From Trebonia sp963777905 (lineage in GTDB: Bacteria; Actinomycetota; Actinomycetes; Streptosporangiales; Streptosporangiaceae), in NCBI GenBank assembly GCA_963777905.1, contig CAVZSM010000014.1, positions 1-64,000 on the forward strand: a stretch of 64,000 nucleotides of DNA, given 5' to 3'. The position numbers and the translations under genes were made by a program. Below are positions 42,392-50,975 of the stretch, piece after piece. Within the stretch, counting starts at the first letter, position 1. Each line of letters starts with the position of its first letter. The notes beneath the pieces were generated by a model. It made no database searches and was not told where the DNA came from. It worked only from the letters and a program-made list of their open reading frames with translations.

Positions 42392-43754
42392 TCATCCGCC
42401 ATCGCCGCCCTGGTTGACGAGTGGCAGAGCCGGCGCCGTCGTGGGCGGTGCCGTTGATGTTGCCGTTGATGTTGCCGTTGATGTTGCCGTTGCCGTTGAT
42501 GTTGCCGTTGCCGTTGATGTTGCCGTTGCCGTTGATGTTGCCGTCGAATGCGTACGGCTCGGGGTCGCCGTCGCCCGCTTCGTCGGGGTCTTCGTTACTG
42601 GTGCTAGCGTAGTGCCTGCGCTGTTGGCGTCGGCAGTAGATGGCCGCAGCGATGCGGTCGCCGGAGACGCCGAGTGGCTCACCGAGTGCGACGGAGACAG
42701 CGTCGCCGGGGTTTTCGTCGACCCGTGGCCGTTCGAGCTGGTCAGCAGCACCGCGACGACCGCGGCGACGCCGCACAGGGCCACGCCCACTCCCGCCGCC
42801 GCGAGGCGCCGGTTCCCCCAGGGGAAACCACGGGCCCGTTCCGGATAATCGAAAACAGTGTCCTGCGCCATCGGAAAGTCGGGCACTATCGGCAGGTCCG
42901 CGGTGACCGGGCCGCTCGTACGCATCGTGCGCGCGTCCATGATCACCTGCGCGCGGTCGGCGACGTGCCGCGCCGAATCCGGGCGGTCCGCGGGCTCCTT
43001 CGCCAGCATCGCGAACACCAGGTCGGCGACCGGCCTCGGTACGTCCGCGGGCAGCGGCGGGACCGGGTCGTGCTTGTGCATGATCGCGATCGCCAGCGGC
43101 TGCTCCGCGATGAACGGCGGCTGCCCCGCCAGGCATTCGAACGCCACGACGCCGAGCGAATAGATGTCCGACGCGCCGGTCACGGTCGCGCCGGTCGCCT
43201 GCTCCGGCGAGACGTACAGCGCGGTGCCCATCACGATGCCGGTGGCGGTCAGGTTCGCGTCCAGCGAGGCACGGGCCTTGGCGATGCCGAAGTCGGTGAT
43301 CTTCGTAGTGCCGTCGGCGGTGATCAGCAGGTTGCCAGGCTTGATGTCCCGGTGCACGATGCCCGCCTGGTGCGCCACGTCCAGGGCACGGGCCGCCTGC
43401 GCGACGATGTCCATCGTCACGTCGGCGGGCAGCCGGCCTTCCCGTTCCAGGATCGTGGACAGCGGCTCGCCGTTCACCAGCTCCATGACCAGGTACGGGC
43501 CGCCGAGCGGGCTGGTCTCGCCGTAGTCGAAGACCCGCGCGATGCCAGGGTGGGACAGCGCCGCGGCGTACCGGGCCTCGGCACGGAACCTGGCGCGGAA
43601 CTGCTCGTCGCTGGCGTGCGCGGCGGCGAGCATCTTGACGGCGACCGGGCGGCCGAGGATCTGGTCGGTAGCCCCGCCAGACCTCGCCCATGCCGCCAGC
43701 AGCGATCCGCTCGATCAGCTCGTAACGGCCGTCGAGAACGTAGTCGGTCGTCAC
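42392..43754 (-). CDS. pknA: Ser/Thr protein kinase PknA, frameshifted in the glycine loop
   Basis: GTG 43754 overlaps the pbpA stop by four bases and begins TTDYVLDGRYELIERIAAGG, then MGEVWRG. Around 43672 a G-run appears one base short; restoring it gives ATDQILGRPVAVKMLAA with the catalytic lysine, followed by HRDIKPGN and DFGIAKA. A single membrane helix (about residue 355) leads to a short outer tail of Ala, Ser and Thr encoded partly by a tandem DNA repeat. It has no PASTA domain, as expected for PknA. It lies between pbpA and pknB in the canonical operon and acts with PknB in growth and septation. Confidence 0.88.
42451..42540. repeat. Tandem repeat (3 x 12 bp then 3 x 18 bp) in pknA
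   Basis: Three copies of CCGTTGATGTTG are followed by three of CCGTTGCCGTTGATGTTG, with no mismatches, then the pattern fades at 42541. On the coding (minus) strand it encodes the Ala/Ser/Thr-rich external tail of PknA. Both unit lengths are multiples of three, so copy-number changes keep the frame. It is a likely site of strain-to-strain length variation. Confidence 0.9.
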
Positions 43755-45256
43755 TGTATCCCCAGGGTAGCCAGGTAAGCCTTGATGACCGCGACAGCGA
43801 CCGGCGCCGCGGCTTGAGCACCGTAACCGGCGCCCTGGAGTATGACGCCGACAGCTATCTTCGGGTTGTCGGCTGGCGCGAATGCGGTGAAAACAGCGTC
43901 CGGGTTAGGGCTGGCGCCGTTGAGCGCGTTCTGCGCGGTACCGGTCTTGCCGGCGATCACGATGCCGCCCTCGTTGTTCGCGTTGAACGCGAACCCGGTG
44001 CCCTGCGGCTGCTGCGTCACTGCGACCATCATCTGCTTCACATTGTTAGCAACGGCCGGGCTGACCGCCTGGCTCAACTGCTTCGGCTGGGTCGAGTCGA
44101 CGACCGACAGGTCGGAGGCGGTGACCTGCTGGATCAGGTAGGGCGTCATCAGCGTGCCGCCGTTGGCGACCGCGGCCGAGAACATCGCCTCCTGCAGCGG
44201 CGTCACGGTGTCGTCGAACTGGCCGATCGCGGAGAACGCGGTCAGCGGCAGGCTCGGCGGGGTGATGTACTGGCTGGGCGCCACCGTGACGCCAGGGATG
44301 CCGAGGTTGGCGTCGTTCATGCCGAACGCGTCGGCCTGGTTCTTCAGCGCCCCGCCGCCGAGGTCCATGCCGAGGTTGCCGAACGTGGTGTCGCAGGACT
44401 GGGAGAACGCCCACAGGATCGTGGTCTGGCCGGTGGCCCCGGCGTTGCCGCAGACCTCGTTGTTGTCGTTGTGCAGCTTGTTGGTCGTCTGCGGCAGCGT
44501 CAGCACCTGCGGGGAGTCGACCATGCTGTTCGGGTTGCGGGTCGCGCCCGCCGCGAACCACGCTGAACTTGTCACGATTTTAAAGGTCGAGCCTGGCGGC
44601 AGGGTGGTCTGGGTGGCGTTGTTCAGCAGCGGGCTCGGCTTCTGCCTGAGCAGCTGCTCGTCGTACTTGTTCAGCGCGGTGCCGTTGTGCGTGGCCAGCT
44701 TGCTCGGGTCATAGCTCGGGAAGGAGGCCATCGCCAGGATCGCGCCGGTGCTCGGGTTGAGCGCGACCACGCCGCCCACCCGGCCGGTGTTCTGCAGGAC
44801 GCTTTGCAGGCCCTGATAGGCGGCCAGCTGCGCCTTGGAGCTGATCGTGACCTGGACCGTGGCGCCCTTCTGCGGCTTGTTCGTGATCATGTCGATGAAG
44901 TTGCGGAACGCCAGCTGTGACCCGGTGCCGGACAGCAGCGAGTCCTCCGCGTGCTCGACGCCGGTCGAGCTGTAGATCGAGTCGTAGCCCGTGATCGGCG
45001 CGTAGACCGGGCCGTTGGCGTAGGTGCGCAGGTACTTGTAGATGTCGCTCGACGGCGTCGTGCTCGCGATCTTCACGCCGTCGGCGGTCTCGATGTCGCC
45101 GCGCTGGTACTGGTTATCGGCCGAGACCGCCCGGACGTTGAACGGCCTGGCCGCCAGGCTCGTGGTCTCGAATCCCTGCAGGTAGTTCACGTTGATGAGA
45201 AGCAGCAGGAACATCGCCAGGATGGCGATGGAGATTCTCTTCAGCGCGCGGTTCAC
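43751..45256 (-). CDS. pbpA: Class B penicillin-binding protein PbpA (PBP2-like)
   Basis: 501 residues. A short cytoplasmic start and one membrane anchor (ISIAILAMFLLLLINVNYLQ) precede the dimerisation domain and the transpeptidase. The active-site serine is in STFK at residues 223-226. The second motif reads S-C-D at about 287-289 where SxN is usual. The third is KTGTAQ. It cross-links peptidoglycan with the SEDS protein RodA, whose gene overlaps it by four bases upstream. pknA follows with another four-base overlap. Confidence 0.94.
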   Translation of the reverse strand: MNRALKRISIAILAMFLLLLINVNYLQGFETTSLAARPFNVRAVSADNQYQRGDIETADGVKIASTTPSSDIYKYLRTYANGPVYAPITGYDSIYSSTGVEHAEDSLLSGTGSQLAFRNFIDMITNKPQKGATVQVTISSKAQLAAYQGLQSVLQNTGRVGGVVALNPSTGAILAMASFPSYDPSKLATHNGTALNKYDEQLLRQKPSPLLNNATQTTLPPGSTFKIVTSSAWFAAGATRNPNSMVDSPQVLTLPQTTNKLHNDNNEVCGNAGATGQTTILWAFSQSCDTTFGNLGMDLGGGALKNQADAFGMNDANLGIPGVTVAPSQYITPPSLPLTAFSAIGQFDDTVTPLQEAMFSAAVANGGTLMTPYLIQQVTASDLSVVDSTQPKQLSQAVSPAVANNVKQMMVAVTQQPQGTGFAFNANNEGGIVIAGKTGTAQNALNGASPNPDAVFTAFAPADNPKIAVGVILQGAGYGAQAAAPVAVAVIKAYLATLGIQ

Positions 45257-46728
45257 TTCAGCGACACCACCTGAGTCAGTCCCTCTTCCTGGATCGGCCG
45301 TGGCGGCGGGCGGCGCGCGGTGTCGCTCAGCCGGGCCAGCACGCCGACGAGTATCCAGCTAGCGACGAGGCTCGAGCCGCCCTGGGAGAGGAACGGGGTG
45401 GTGATCCCGGTCAGCGGGATCAGCCGGGTGACGCCGCCGACGATCACGAAGATCTGCAGGGCGAGCATGAACGACAAGCCGCCAGCGAGCAGCTTCGAAT
45501 AGGGGTCCTTGATCATGAACGCGATCCGCAGTCCGCGCTGCACGAGCAGGCCGTAGATCAGCAGCAGCGCCATCACCCCGGCCAGGCCGAGCTCCTCGCC
45601 GAAGCCGCTGAAGATGAAGTCGCTTTGCACCAGCGGCGTGAAGTACGGCTGGCCGTTGCCGAGACCCCGGCCGAGCAGGCCGCCGCTGGCCATCCCGTAC
45701 AGGCCCTGGGCCGTCTGGTACGCGGGCTGGGTGCCGTCGATCAGGTTCTGCGTGCTGAACGGGTGCAGCCAGACGCTGAACCGGGTGTGCACGTGGGAAA
45801 ACAGCTCGGCGGCGGCGAACGCGCCGACGACGAACGCGGTGAACCCGATGAGCAGCCACGAGGTCCGCGACGTCGCGATGTAGATCATCGCCACGAACAT
45901 GCCCATGAACACCGCGCTGGTGCCGATGTCGCTCTCGAAGACAAGCAGCAGCAGGGCGACCAGCCAGACCGACGCGATGGGGCCGAGGTCGCGGCCCCGG
46001 GGCAGGTCGACGCCGAGCACCCGCTTCCCGGCCAGCGACAGGACGTCGCGCTTGGCTACCAGGTAGCCCGCGAAGCTCGCCGCGAGCGCCAGCTTGGCGA
46101 ACTCCTCGGGCTGGATGCTGCCGAGGCCCGGGATGGCGATCTGGATCTTGGCGCCGGTACCCGGCACTCCGCTGATGCTGGTCGGCAGGAACGCGGGCAG
46201 CGCGATGAGCACGACCCCGATGAGGCCGAGCAGGTAGGTGTAGCGCTGCAGCACCCGCGGTTCCCTGACGAACACCAGGAAGGCCACGAAGCAGCCGATG
46301 CCGATCACCGTGTAGACGATCTGCAGGATCACCGCCGACGAGCTCAGCGTGGTGATCGGTATGGGGTTTCCCTGGATATTGGTCGGGCCGGGGTTGCCGT
46401 TGCGGCCCGCCTCGTGGAGCCGGTAGATCATCACGAGACCTAGCCCGTTGAGCAGCGCGCCAAGCGGCAGCAGCAGCGGGTCGGCGTACGGCGCCCAGCG
46501 GCGGACCGCCAGGTGGGCGCCGAGGACGGTCACGATGAACGCGATCATGTACTCGGCGATGGTGGACGCGTGCTGACCCTTGAGGCTCAAGGCCGTGCTG
46601 GTGAAGGCGAACGCGACAAGGCCGAAGGCGAACACGAGCATGCTCAGCTCGGTGCGCCTGCGGCTTGCCGTGATCTCCTCTTGCGGCTGGCCGCCGAGCG
46701 CCGGGGACGGCATCGTTAGGCTGCTCAC
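45253..46728 (-). CDS. rodA: SEDS peptidoglycan polymerase RodA/FtsW family
   Basis: About 491 residues with ten or more membrane helices. Family segments include GLGSIQPEEFAKLALAASFA, RDLGPIASVWLVALLLLVFE followed by SDIGTSAVFMGMF, QTAQGLYGMASGGLLGRGLG and the end segment LIPLTGITTPFLSQGGSSLV. It polymerises glycan strands from lipid II and works with PbpA. A longer open frame reaches 46875 through the phosphatase gene. GTG 46728, which overlaps the pstP stop, is taken as the start; ATG 46713 is also possible. Confidence 0.93.
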   Translation of the reverse strand: MSSLTMPSPALGGQPQEEITASRRRTELSMLVFAFGLVAFAFTSTALSLKGQHASTIAEYMIAFIVTVLGAHLAVRRWAPYADPLLLPLGALLNGLGLVMIYRLHEAGRNGNPGPTNIQGNPIPITTLSSSAVILQIVYTVIGIGCFVAFLVFVREPRVLQRYTYLLGLIGVVLIALPAFLPTSISGVPGTGAKIQIAIPGLGSIQPEEFAKLALAASFAGYLVAKRDVLSLAGKRVLGVDLPRGRDLGPIASVWLVALLLLVFESDIGTSAVFMGMFVAMIYIATSRTSWLLIGFTAFVVGAFAAAELFSHVHTRFSVWLHPFSTQNLIDGTQPAYQTAQGLYGMASGGLLGRGLGNGQPYFTPLVQSDFIFSGFGEELGLAGVMALLLIYGLLVQRGLRIAFMIKDPYSKLLAGGLSFMLALQIFVIVGGVTRLIPLTGITTPFLSQGGSSLVASWILVGVLARLSDTARRPPPRPIQEEGLTQVVSLK

Positions 46729-48407
46729 CCGGCTGCCTTCGTCGTGCTCTGGGACGGCCTGGGCGACGCGGTCGACGTGCTCCGCGCGCTGGGCGCGGTC
46801 GACGGCTTGGTCACCGGCTGCTGGCCGGTGGGCAGCGCGGTCGCCGGGATGCCGAACGCGGACGCGGACGCGCACTCGGTGATGTCAGGCGTGGCCGGCT
46901 GCAGGCCGGGATTGTTCTTCGGCGGTGTCTTGGTCTGCTTCGCCTTGTACAACGCCTGTTCTTGCAGGTACCGCTGATCCGCGGAGTTCCAGGTGACCAG
47001 CTCCTGCCACTTCTGATGGCACGAGGCGACCCCGCTCTGGATCTGGCCGACGAGGGATTGCGCCGCGGCCAGGCTGCTCTCCGTGATCGTCTGGTGGATC
47101 ATTGCCTGGTCGCTCGGCACCACCTGGGCGACCGGCAGGTTGTCGTAGCGCTGGACGAGGCCGGACAGGCTGATCCCGGCGACGTTCTGGTTGACCCCCC
47201 GGAAGATCGCCACATTGCCGTTCTGGACTCCGATGAAATACTGCCCCTGGATGTACCGCCAGCCGCCGTACAGGCCGCCGAGAATGAACAGCACAAGCAC
47301 GACCAGGAGCGTCGTGACGATCGGCCAGCGCCGGCGGCCGTCGTGCTGCGGCGCGTAGTCGTCATCGTCGTCGAGCCGGTGCCGCCTCGCCCGGTGGCTA
47401 TGCCGCCCGGTGCCCACGGCGGGCTCGTCGGTCAGCTGGCCGGCCTGCCCGGGCGCCCCGGTCGCGGCGAGGCCCTGCGCTTGCCCGGCAGGGCTGTGGA
47501 AACCGTTGGTCCAGTCGCCCGGCGGCGCGTCGTCGGGCACGACCTGCTGCGGCGCGGTCCTGGCCAGCCGCAGCGCGCGGGTCGCCGGGGAACTCTGCCG
47601 CGCCGGCGAGCGCAGGTCGGTCGCGGAGCTGAGCGACGCCGCGCCCGCCAGTACCGGCTCGAGGGTCGGCGGTATCGAGCTGGTCTGGGTGTCCAGCACG
47701 TCGGCCACGATGACGGTGATGTTGTCCGGGCCGCCGCCCTTGATGGCGAGCTCGACGAGCTGCAGCGCGGCCTGGTCCGGATCCCATACCGAGCCGAGCG
47801 TCTGGTGCAGCGTCTGCTCGGTCACCACGCCGGACAGCCCGTCGGAGCACAGCAGGAGGCGGTCGCCGGGCATCGTCTCGAGCTGGGACAGGTCGGGCTC
47901 TGCGATAGTCCTGCCGTCGAGGGCGCGCAGCAGGAGCGACCGGTGCGGGTGCGTGGCCACGTCGTCTTCGGTGATCTTGCCCTCGTCGACCAGCGACTGG
48001 ACCAGCGTGTGGTCGTGCGTGATCTGATAGAACTGCCCGCTGCGCAGCAGGTACGCGCGGGAGTCGCCAATGTGGCAGAGCGCCGCGTGCCCGTCGAGCC
48101 ACAGCATCGCGGTCAGCGTGGTACCCATGCCCTCGGTGGCCGGGTCGGAGATCACCAGCTCCTGCAGCCGCATGTTCGCCATGGCGACCGCTTCTGCCAG
48201 CGCGCTGACCAGGTCGATTCCAGGGCGTTCGGAGTCGAGCGAGGAGATCGTCGTGATCGTCGCGGAGCTCGCCACCTCGCCGGCCGCGTGGCCTCCCATG
48301 CCGTCGGCGACCGCGAGCAGGTGCGGGCCGGCGTACGCCGAATCCTCGTTCCCCTCACGGAGGAGACCGACGTCGGAACGTACCGCATAGCGGAGTGCAA
48401 GTGTCAT
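46725..48407 (-). CDS. pstP: PP2C-type Ser/Thr protein phosphatase PstP
   Basis: 560 residues. The PP2C domain (residues 1-240) has RSDVGLLREGNEDSAY, LLAVADGMGGHAAGE, HIGDSRAYLLRSG and GGPDNITVIVADV with the metal-binding aspartates. A Pro/Ala-rich linker, one membrane helix (PIVTTLLVVLVLFILGGLYG, about residue 370) and an extracytoplasmic domain follow, ending in a Thr/Ser tail. It reverses PknA/PknB phosphorylation. Four-base overlaps join it to fhaB upstream and rodA downstream. Confidence 0.95.
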   Translation of the reverse strand: MTLALRYAVRSDVGLLREGNEDSAYAGPHLLAVADGMGGHAAGEVASSATITTISSLDSERPGIDLVSALAEAVAMANMRLQELVISDPATEGMGTTLTAMLWLDGHAALCHIGDSRAYLLRSGQFYQITHDHTLVQSLVDEGKITEDDVATHPHRSLLLRALDGRTIAEPDLSQLETMPGDRLLLCSDGLSGVVTEQTLHQTLGSVWDPDQAALQLVELAIKGGGPDNITVIVADVLDTQTSSIPPTLEPVLAGAASLSSATDLRSPARQSSPATRALRLARTAPQQVVPDDAPPGDWTNGFHSPAGQAQGLAATGAPGQAGQLTDEPAVGTGRHSHRARRHRLDDDDDYAPQHDGRRRWPIVTTLLVVLVLFILGGLYGGWRYIQGQYFIGVQNGNVAIFRGVNQNVAGISLSGLVQRYDNLPVAQVVPSDQAMIHQTITESSLAAAQSLVGQIQSGVASCHQKWQELVTWNSADQRYLQEQALYKAKQTKTPPKNNPGLQPATPDITECASASAFGIPATALPTGQQPVTKPSTAPSARSTSTASPRPSQSTTKAAG

Positions 48408-48886
48408 CTGCGCAATTCCAGAACGGTCTTCCCAATCCGGATCGGCACGCCGACGGAAACCGGAGTCGGCCTCGTCACCTTCTGGCGGTCCAGGTAGGTG
48501 CCGTTGGTCGAACCGAGATCCTCAACGATCCACTGTCCGTCCTGCGGAAAAATCCGGGCATGTCGGCTTGAAGCGTAGTCGTCATTCAGCACCAGCGTCG
48601 CGTCATTCGCCCGGCCCAGCGTAATTTGCTGATCGGTAAGGTCGATGCTCATGCCGCTCAGGCCGCCTTCTGTGACGACGAGAAAACGCGGGGTGCCGCG
48701 ACTCGGTTTCGGCTGCTTCTGGGGCCGCTGAGGCTGCCTCTGCTGTGCCCGGTTCCGGCCCCTGCGCACCTTCGCGGCCGCAGTGCCGAACAGGTCGGTA
48801 CGCACCACGCCGATGGCCGCGATGACAAACAGCCATAGAACGGCCAAGAAGGCCACCCTAATCAGGGTGAGGGTGAGGGAGTTCAT
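48404..48886 (-). CDS. fhaB: FHA-domain protein FhaB (FipA-like)
   Basis: 160 residues. An N-terminal membrane helix (LIRVAFLAVLWLFVIAAIGV) and a basic linker precede the FHA domain at about residues 75-155, with ITLGRANDATLVLNDDYASS, RHARIF and LGSTNGTYLD. FHA domains bind phosphothreonine, here on the kinases or their division substrates. The stop overlaps the pstP start by four bases. It is separated from fhaA by 132 bases. Confidence 0.94.
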   Translation of the reverse strand: MNSLTLTLIRVAFLAVLWLFVIAAIGVVRTDLFGTAAAKVRRGRNRAQQRQPQRPQKQPKPSRGTPRFLVVTEGGLSGMSIDLTDQQITLGRANDATLVLNDDYASSRHARIFPQDGQWIVEDLGSTNGTYLDRQKVTRPTPVSVGVPIRIGKTVLELRR

Positions 48887-49018
48887 CCGGTGCGTTGTCC
48901 TCGGCTTCTGCGTCGCTTCGAGTTTTTGCTGCCCTTAGGGTAGTCAGTCCTCGGCCGTCAGGTACCTGTCTAGCGCGTCTCTAATCCGCTACCGGCGCTG
49001 ATACCTGGCGGCGCCTTA

Positions 49019-49813
49019 CTAATAAGCGGTGTCCTGCCGGTAACCGGCGTCCTGCCGGTAACCCGTGTCCTGCCGGAAGACCAGGCTCGTGCGGCCCAGT
49101 GTCACGTTAGTGCCGTCGGTGAGCATGACACGCCGCACCGGCTGCCCGTTGACAAGCGTGCCGTTGGTCGAACCCAGGTCGACAAGGACGACCTGGTCGT
49201 CTTCCACGCGCAGCTCGGCGTGGTGCCGCGACACGCCAGGGTCAACCAGCCGCAGGTCGCAGTCGGTCCCCCGGCCGAGCAGCGTCACCGGCGTCTGCAG
49301 GTCGTACGTGCTGCCGGCCTCCAAGCCCGTCCCCGGGGCCGAGCCCGCCACGACGAGCCGCGGCCTGCCGTAGAACTGCGCGCCAGGCGCCCGCGGCAGG
49401 TCGCTGACCGGCTGCCGGACCTCGCCTGCCTCGACGGTGTGGCCCCTGATTACCCCAGACCTGATCCGGAACGTGCCCGTCGTGAGGTCAGGGATGCCCT
49501 CGAACCGCATTCGCACCGGGCCGACGAACGAGTACCCCTGCTCCTTGGCGTAGTCCCTGGCCAGGGTCGCCAACTCCACGCCGAGGCTCTCCGCGTACAC
49601 GTCCAGCCGCTCGAAATCGCTCTCGGCCACCTCGACGACGAAATCGTTCGGCACGAGGGTACGGCCCTGGGCCACGATCGCGGCGCGGTCGTCCATCTCA
49701 CGCTGAATCGCGCTGGCAACCTCCACGGGCTGCAGTTCAGACTTGAAGGCGCGCGCGAAGGCTCCTTCGACCATGCCTTCAAGCCGCCGTTCGAAGCGCT
49801 GCAAAACACCCAC
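49019..49813 (-). CDS. fhaA: FHA-domain protein FhaA with DUF3662 domain
   Basis: 264 residues. The N-terminal DUF3662 domain (MGVLQRFERRLEGMVEGAFA, then SELQPVEVASAIQREMDDRA) is followed by a short linker. The C-terminal FHA domain has VTLLGRGTDCDLRLVDPGVS, RHHAELRV and LGSTNGTLVNG. The last residues repeat YRQDTGYRQDAGYRQDTAY. It recruits phosphorylated partners at the pole and septum and is the first gene of the kinase operon. It begins about 90 bases from the oppositely oriented tRNA-Leu gene. Confidence 0.95.
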   Translation of the reverse strand: MGVLQRFERRLEGMVEGAFARAFKSELQPVEVASAIQREMDDRAAIVAQGRTLVPNDFVVEVAESDFERLDVYAESLGVELATLARDYAKEQGYSFVGPVRMRFEGIPDLTTGTFRIRSGVIRGHTVEAGEVRQPVSDLPRAPGAQFYGRPRLVVAGSAPGTGLEAGSTYDLQTPVTLLGRGTDCDLRLVDPGVSRHHAELRVEDDQVVLVDLGSTNGTLVNGQPVRRVMLTDGTNVTLGRTSLVFRQDTGYRQDAGYRQDTAY

Positions 49814-49902
49814 CCGTCCGGCCTCCCTTCGGCACCTTTCGTACCTGATGGTATCCGGGGTACGAGTGCTGATGAGGACGTGCTAATCTAAGTCCTCGCC
49901 CG

Positions 49903-49985
49903 GGGCGGGTGGCGGAACGGCAGACGCGCACGGTTCAGGTCCGTGTGCCCGAAAGGGTGTGAGGGTTCAAATCCCTCCTCGCCCA
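49903..49985 (+). tRNA. leuT: tRNA-Leu(CAG)
   Basis: A complete class II tRNA of 83 bases. The acceptor GGGCGGG pairs with CTCGCCC. The anticodon stem CACGG/CCGTG closes on TTCAGGT with anticodon CAG. The long variable arm (TGCCCGAAAGGGTGT) is typical of leucine tRNAs, and the T arm is GAGGG/CCCTC. The discriminator A is at 49985 and CCA is not encoded. A leucine tRNA beside fhaA is the usual actinobacterial arrangement. Confidence 0.96.
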
Positions 49986-49989
49986 CCCA

Positions 49990-50026
49990 AAAGCTGGCCT
50001 GCGGAAACGCAGGCCAGCTTTGTTTT
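49990..50026 (+). terminator. Rho-independent terminator of tRNA-Leu
   Basis: A perfect 14-bp stem, AAAGCTGGCCTGCG with its complement, closed by the tetraloop GAAA and followed by GTTTT. It begins five bases after the tRNA. Confidence 0.93.
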
Positions 50027-50104
50027 CCCTCTGCCTTCCCGCGGGACAACCTCACCGGTCCCACAGCCCTCACGGCTTTCACTGACCCGTAGTACCCAGA
50101 ACCA

Positions 50105-50172
50105 CTTTGTAGACGCCGTGACCACTTGTGACCGGTCACTCGATGCCGGAAATGGTCACCACGTCTACAAAG
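50105..50172. repeat. Long near-perfect palindrome downstream of tRNA-Leu
   Basis: CTTTGTAGACG...CGTCTACAAAG form the outer 11-bp arms. With the next bases the arms match at 18 of 20 positions (GTGACCA against TGGTCAC). The 28-base loop holds a further perfect palindrome, GTGACCGGTCAC. It lies in the 200-base gap between the tRNA terminator and the end of the response-regulator gene. It has no terminator-like T-run. Candidate roles are a mobile palindromic repeat or a recombination or protein-binding site. Confidence 0.75.
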
Positions 50173-50228
50173 CCAACGGAAGTGGCTGATGTGACTAGTG
50201 GTGGATCGTCGGCTGGCTACTGGGGCAG

Positions 50229-50975
50229 TCAGGTGCCTGGGGAGACCAGGCCGGACTCGTAGGCGAGGACCACGGCCTGGACGCGATCGCGCAGGCCCAG
50301 TTTCGTGAGGATGCGGGTGACGTGAGTCTTCACCGTCGCCTCGCTGAGGAAGAGGTCGGCAGCGATCTCGGCGTTCGACATGCCGCGCGCGATCACGCCG
50401 AGGACCTCGAGTTCCCTGGGGGTCAGCGCGGACAGGTCGCGGCCAGGACCGCCGGAGGCAGCAGCGCGCGGGGACGCCGGGGACTCCGCGGGCGCCGCGG
50501 CTGGCGGGCGGGCGAAGCGCTCGACCAGGCGGCGGGTCACGGACGGCGCGAGCAGCGCGTCGCCGGTGCGGACGAGCTGGACGGCCGCGACCAGGTGCTC
50601 AGGGGTGACGTCCTTGAGCAGGAAACCGCTCGCGCCGGCGGACAAGGCCGCGTAGACGTACTCGTCCAGGTCGAACGTGGTCAAGATGATGATCCGCGTC
50701 CCCGCGGCCCCCGCCGCCACGATTTGCCTGGTCGCCTCGATGCCGTCCAGCCGCGGCATCCGGATGTCCATCAGCACGACGTCGGGCCGGTGCTGGAGCA
50801 CCGCCGCGATCGCCTGCTCGCCGTCGGCGGCCTCGGCGAGCACGTCGACGCCGGCCGCCTTCAGGATGAGCCCGAAGCCGCCCCGTACCAGCGCCTGATC
50901 GTCGGCGACCACCGTGGTCACCGGCCGCGGGCTGCCGGGACCGATGCCGCCGCTCGGCACCGCGCCGCCGGTCAC
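50229..50975 (-). CDS. NarL/LuxR-type response regulator
   Basis: 248 residues. The receiver domain starts at TTVVADDQALVRGGFGLILK with the phospho-acceptor Asp70 in VVLMDIRMP and the conserved lysine in FLLKDVTPEH. A Pro/Ala-rich linker leads to the LuxR helix-turn-helix (LTPRELEVLGVIARGMSNAE, then SEATVKTHVTRILTKLGLRD). Its start overlaps the kinase stop by four bases. The pair faces an ABC transporter across a 145-base promoter region and probably controls it. Confidence 0.94.
   Translation of the reverse strand: MTGGAVPSGGIGPGSPRPVTTVVADDQALVRGGFGLILKAAGVDVLAEAADGEQAIAAVLQHRPDVVLMDIRMPRLDGIEATRQIVAAGAAGTRIIILTTFDLDEYVYAALSAGASGFLLKDVTPEHLVAAVQLVRTGDALLAPSVTRRLVERFARPPAAAPAESPASPRAAASGGPGRDLSALTPRELEVLGVIARGMSNAEIAADLFLSEATVKTHVTRILTKLGLRDRVQAVVLAYESGLVSPGT

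Noticed and set aside
42451..42540. Tandem repeat considered as a CRISPR array
   Set aside because: Units are 12 and 18 bases with no unique spacers, lie inside a kinase gene and have no cas genes nearby.
49990..50172. tRNA-Leu downstream palindrome as a prophage attachment site
   Set aside because: No integrase, excisionase or repeated tRNA 3' end is visible within the window.
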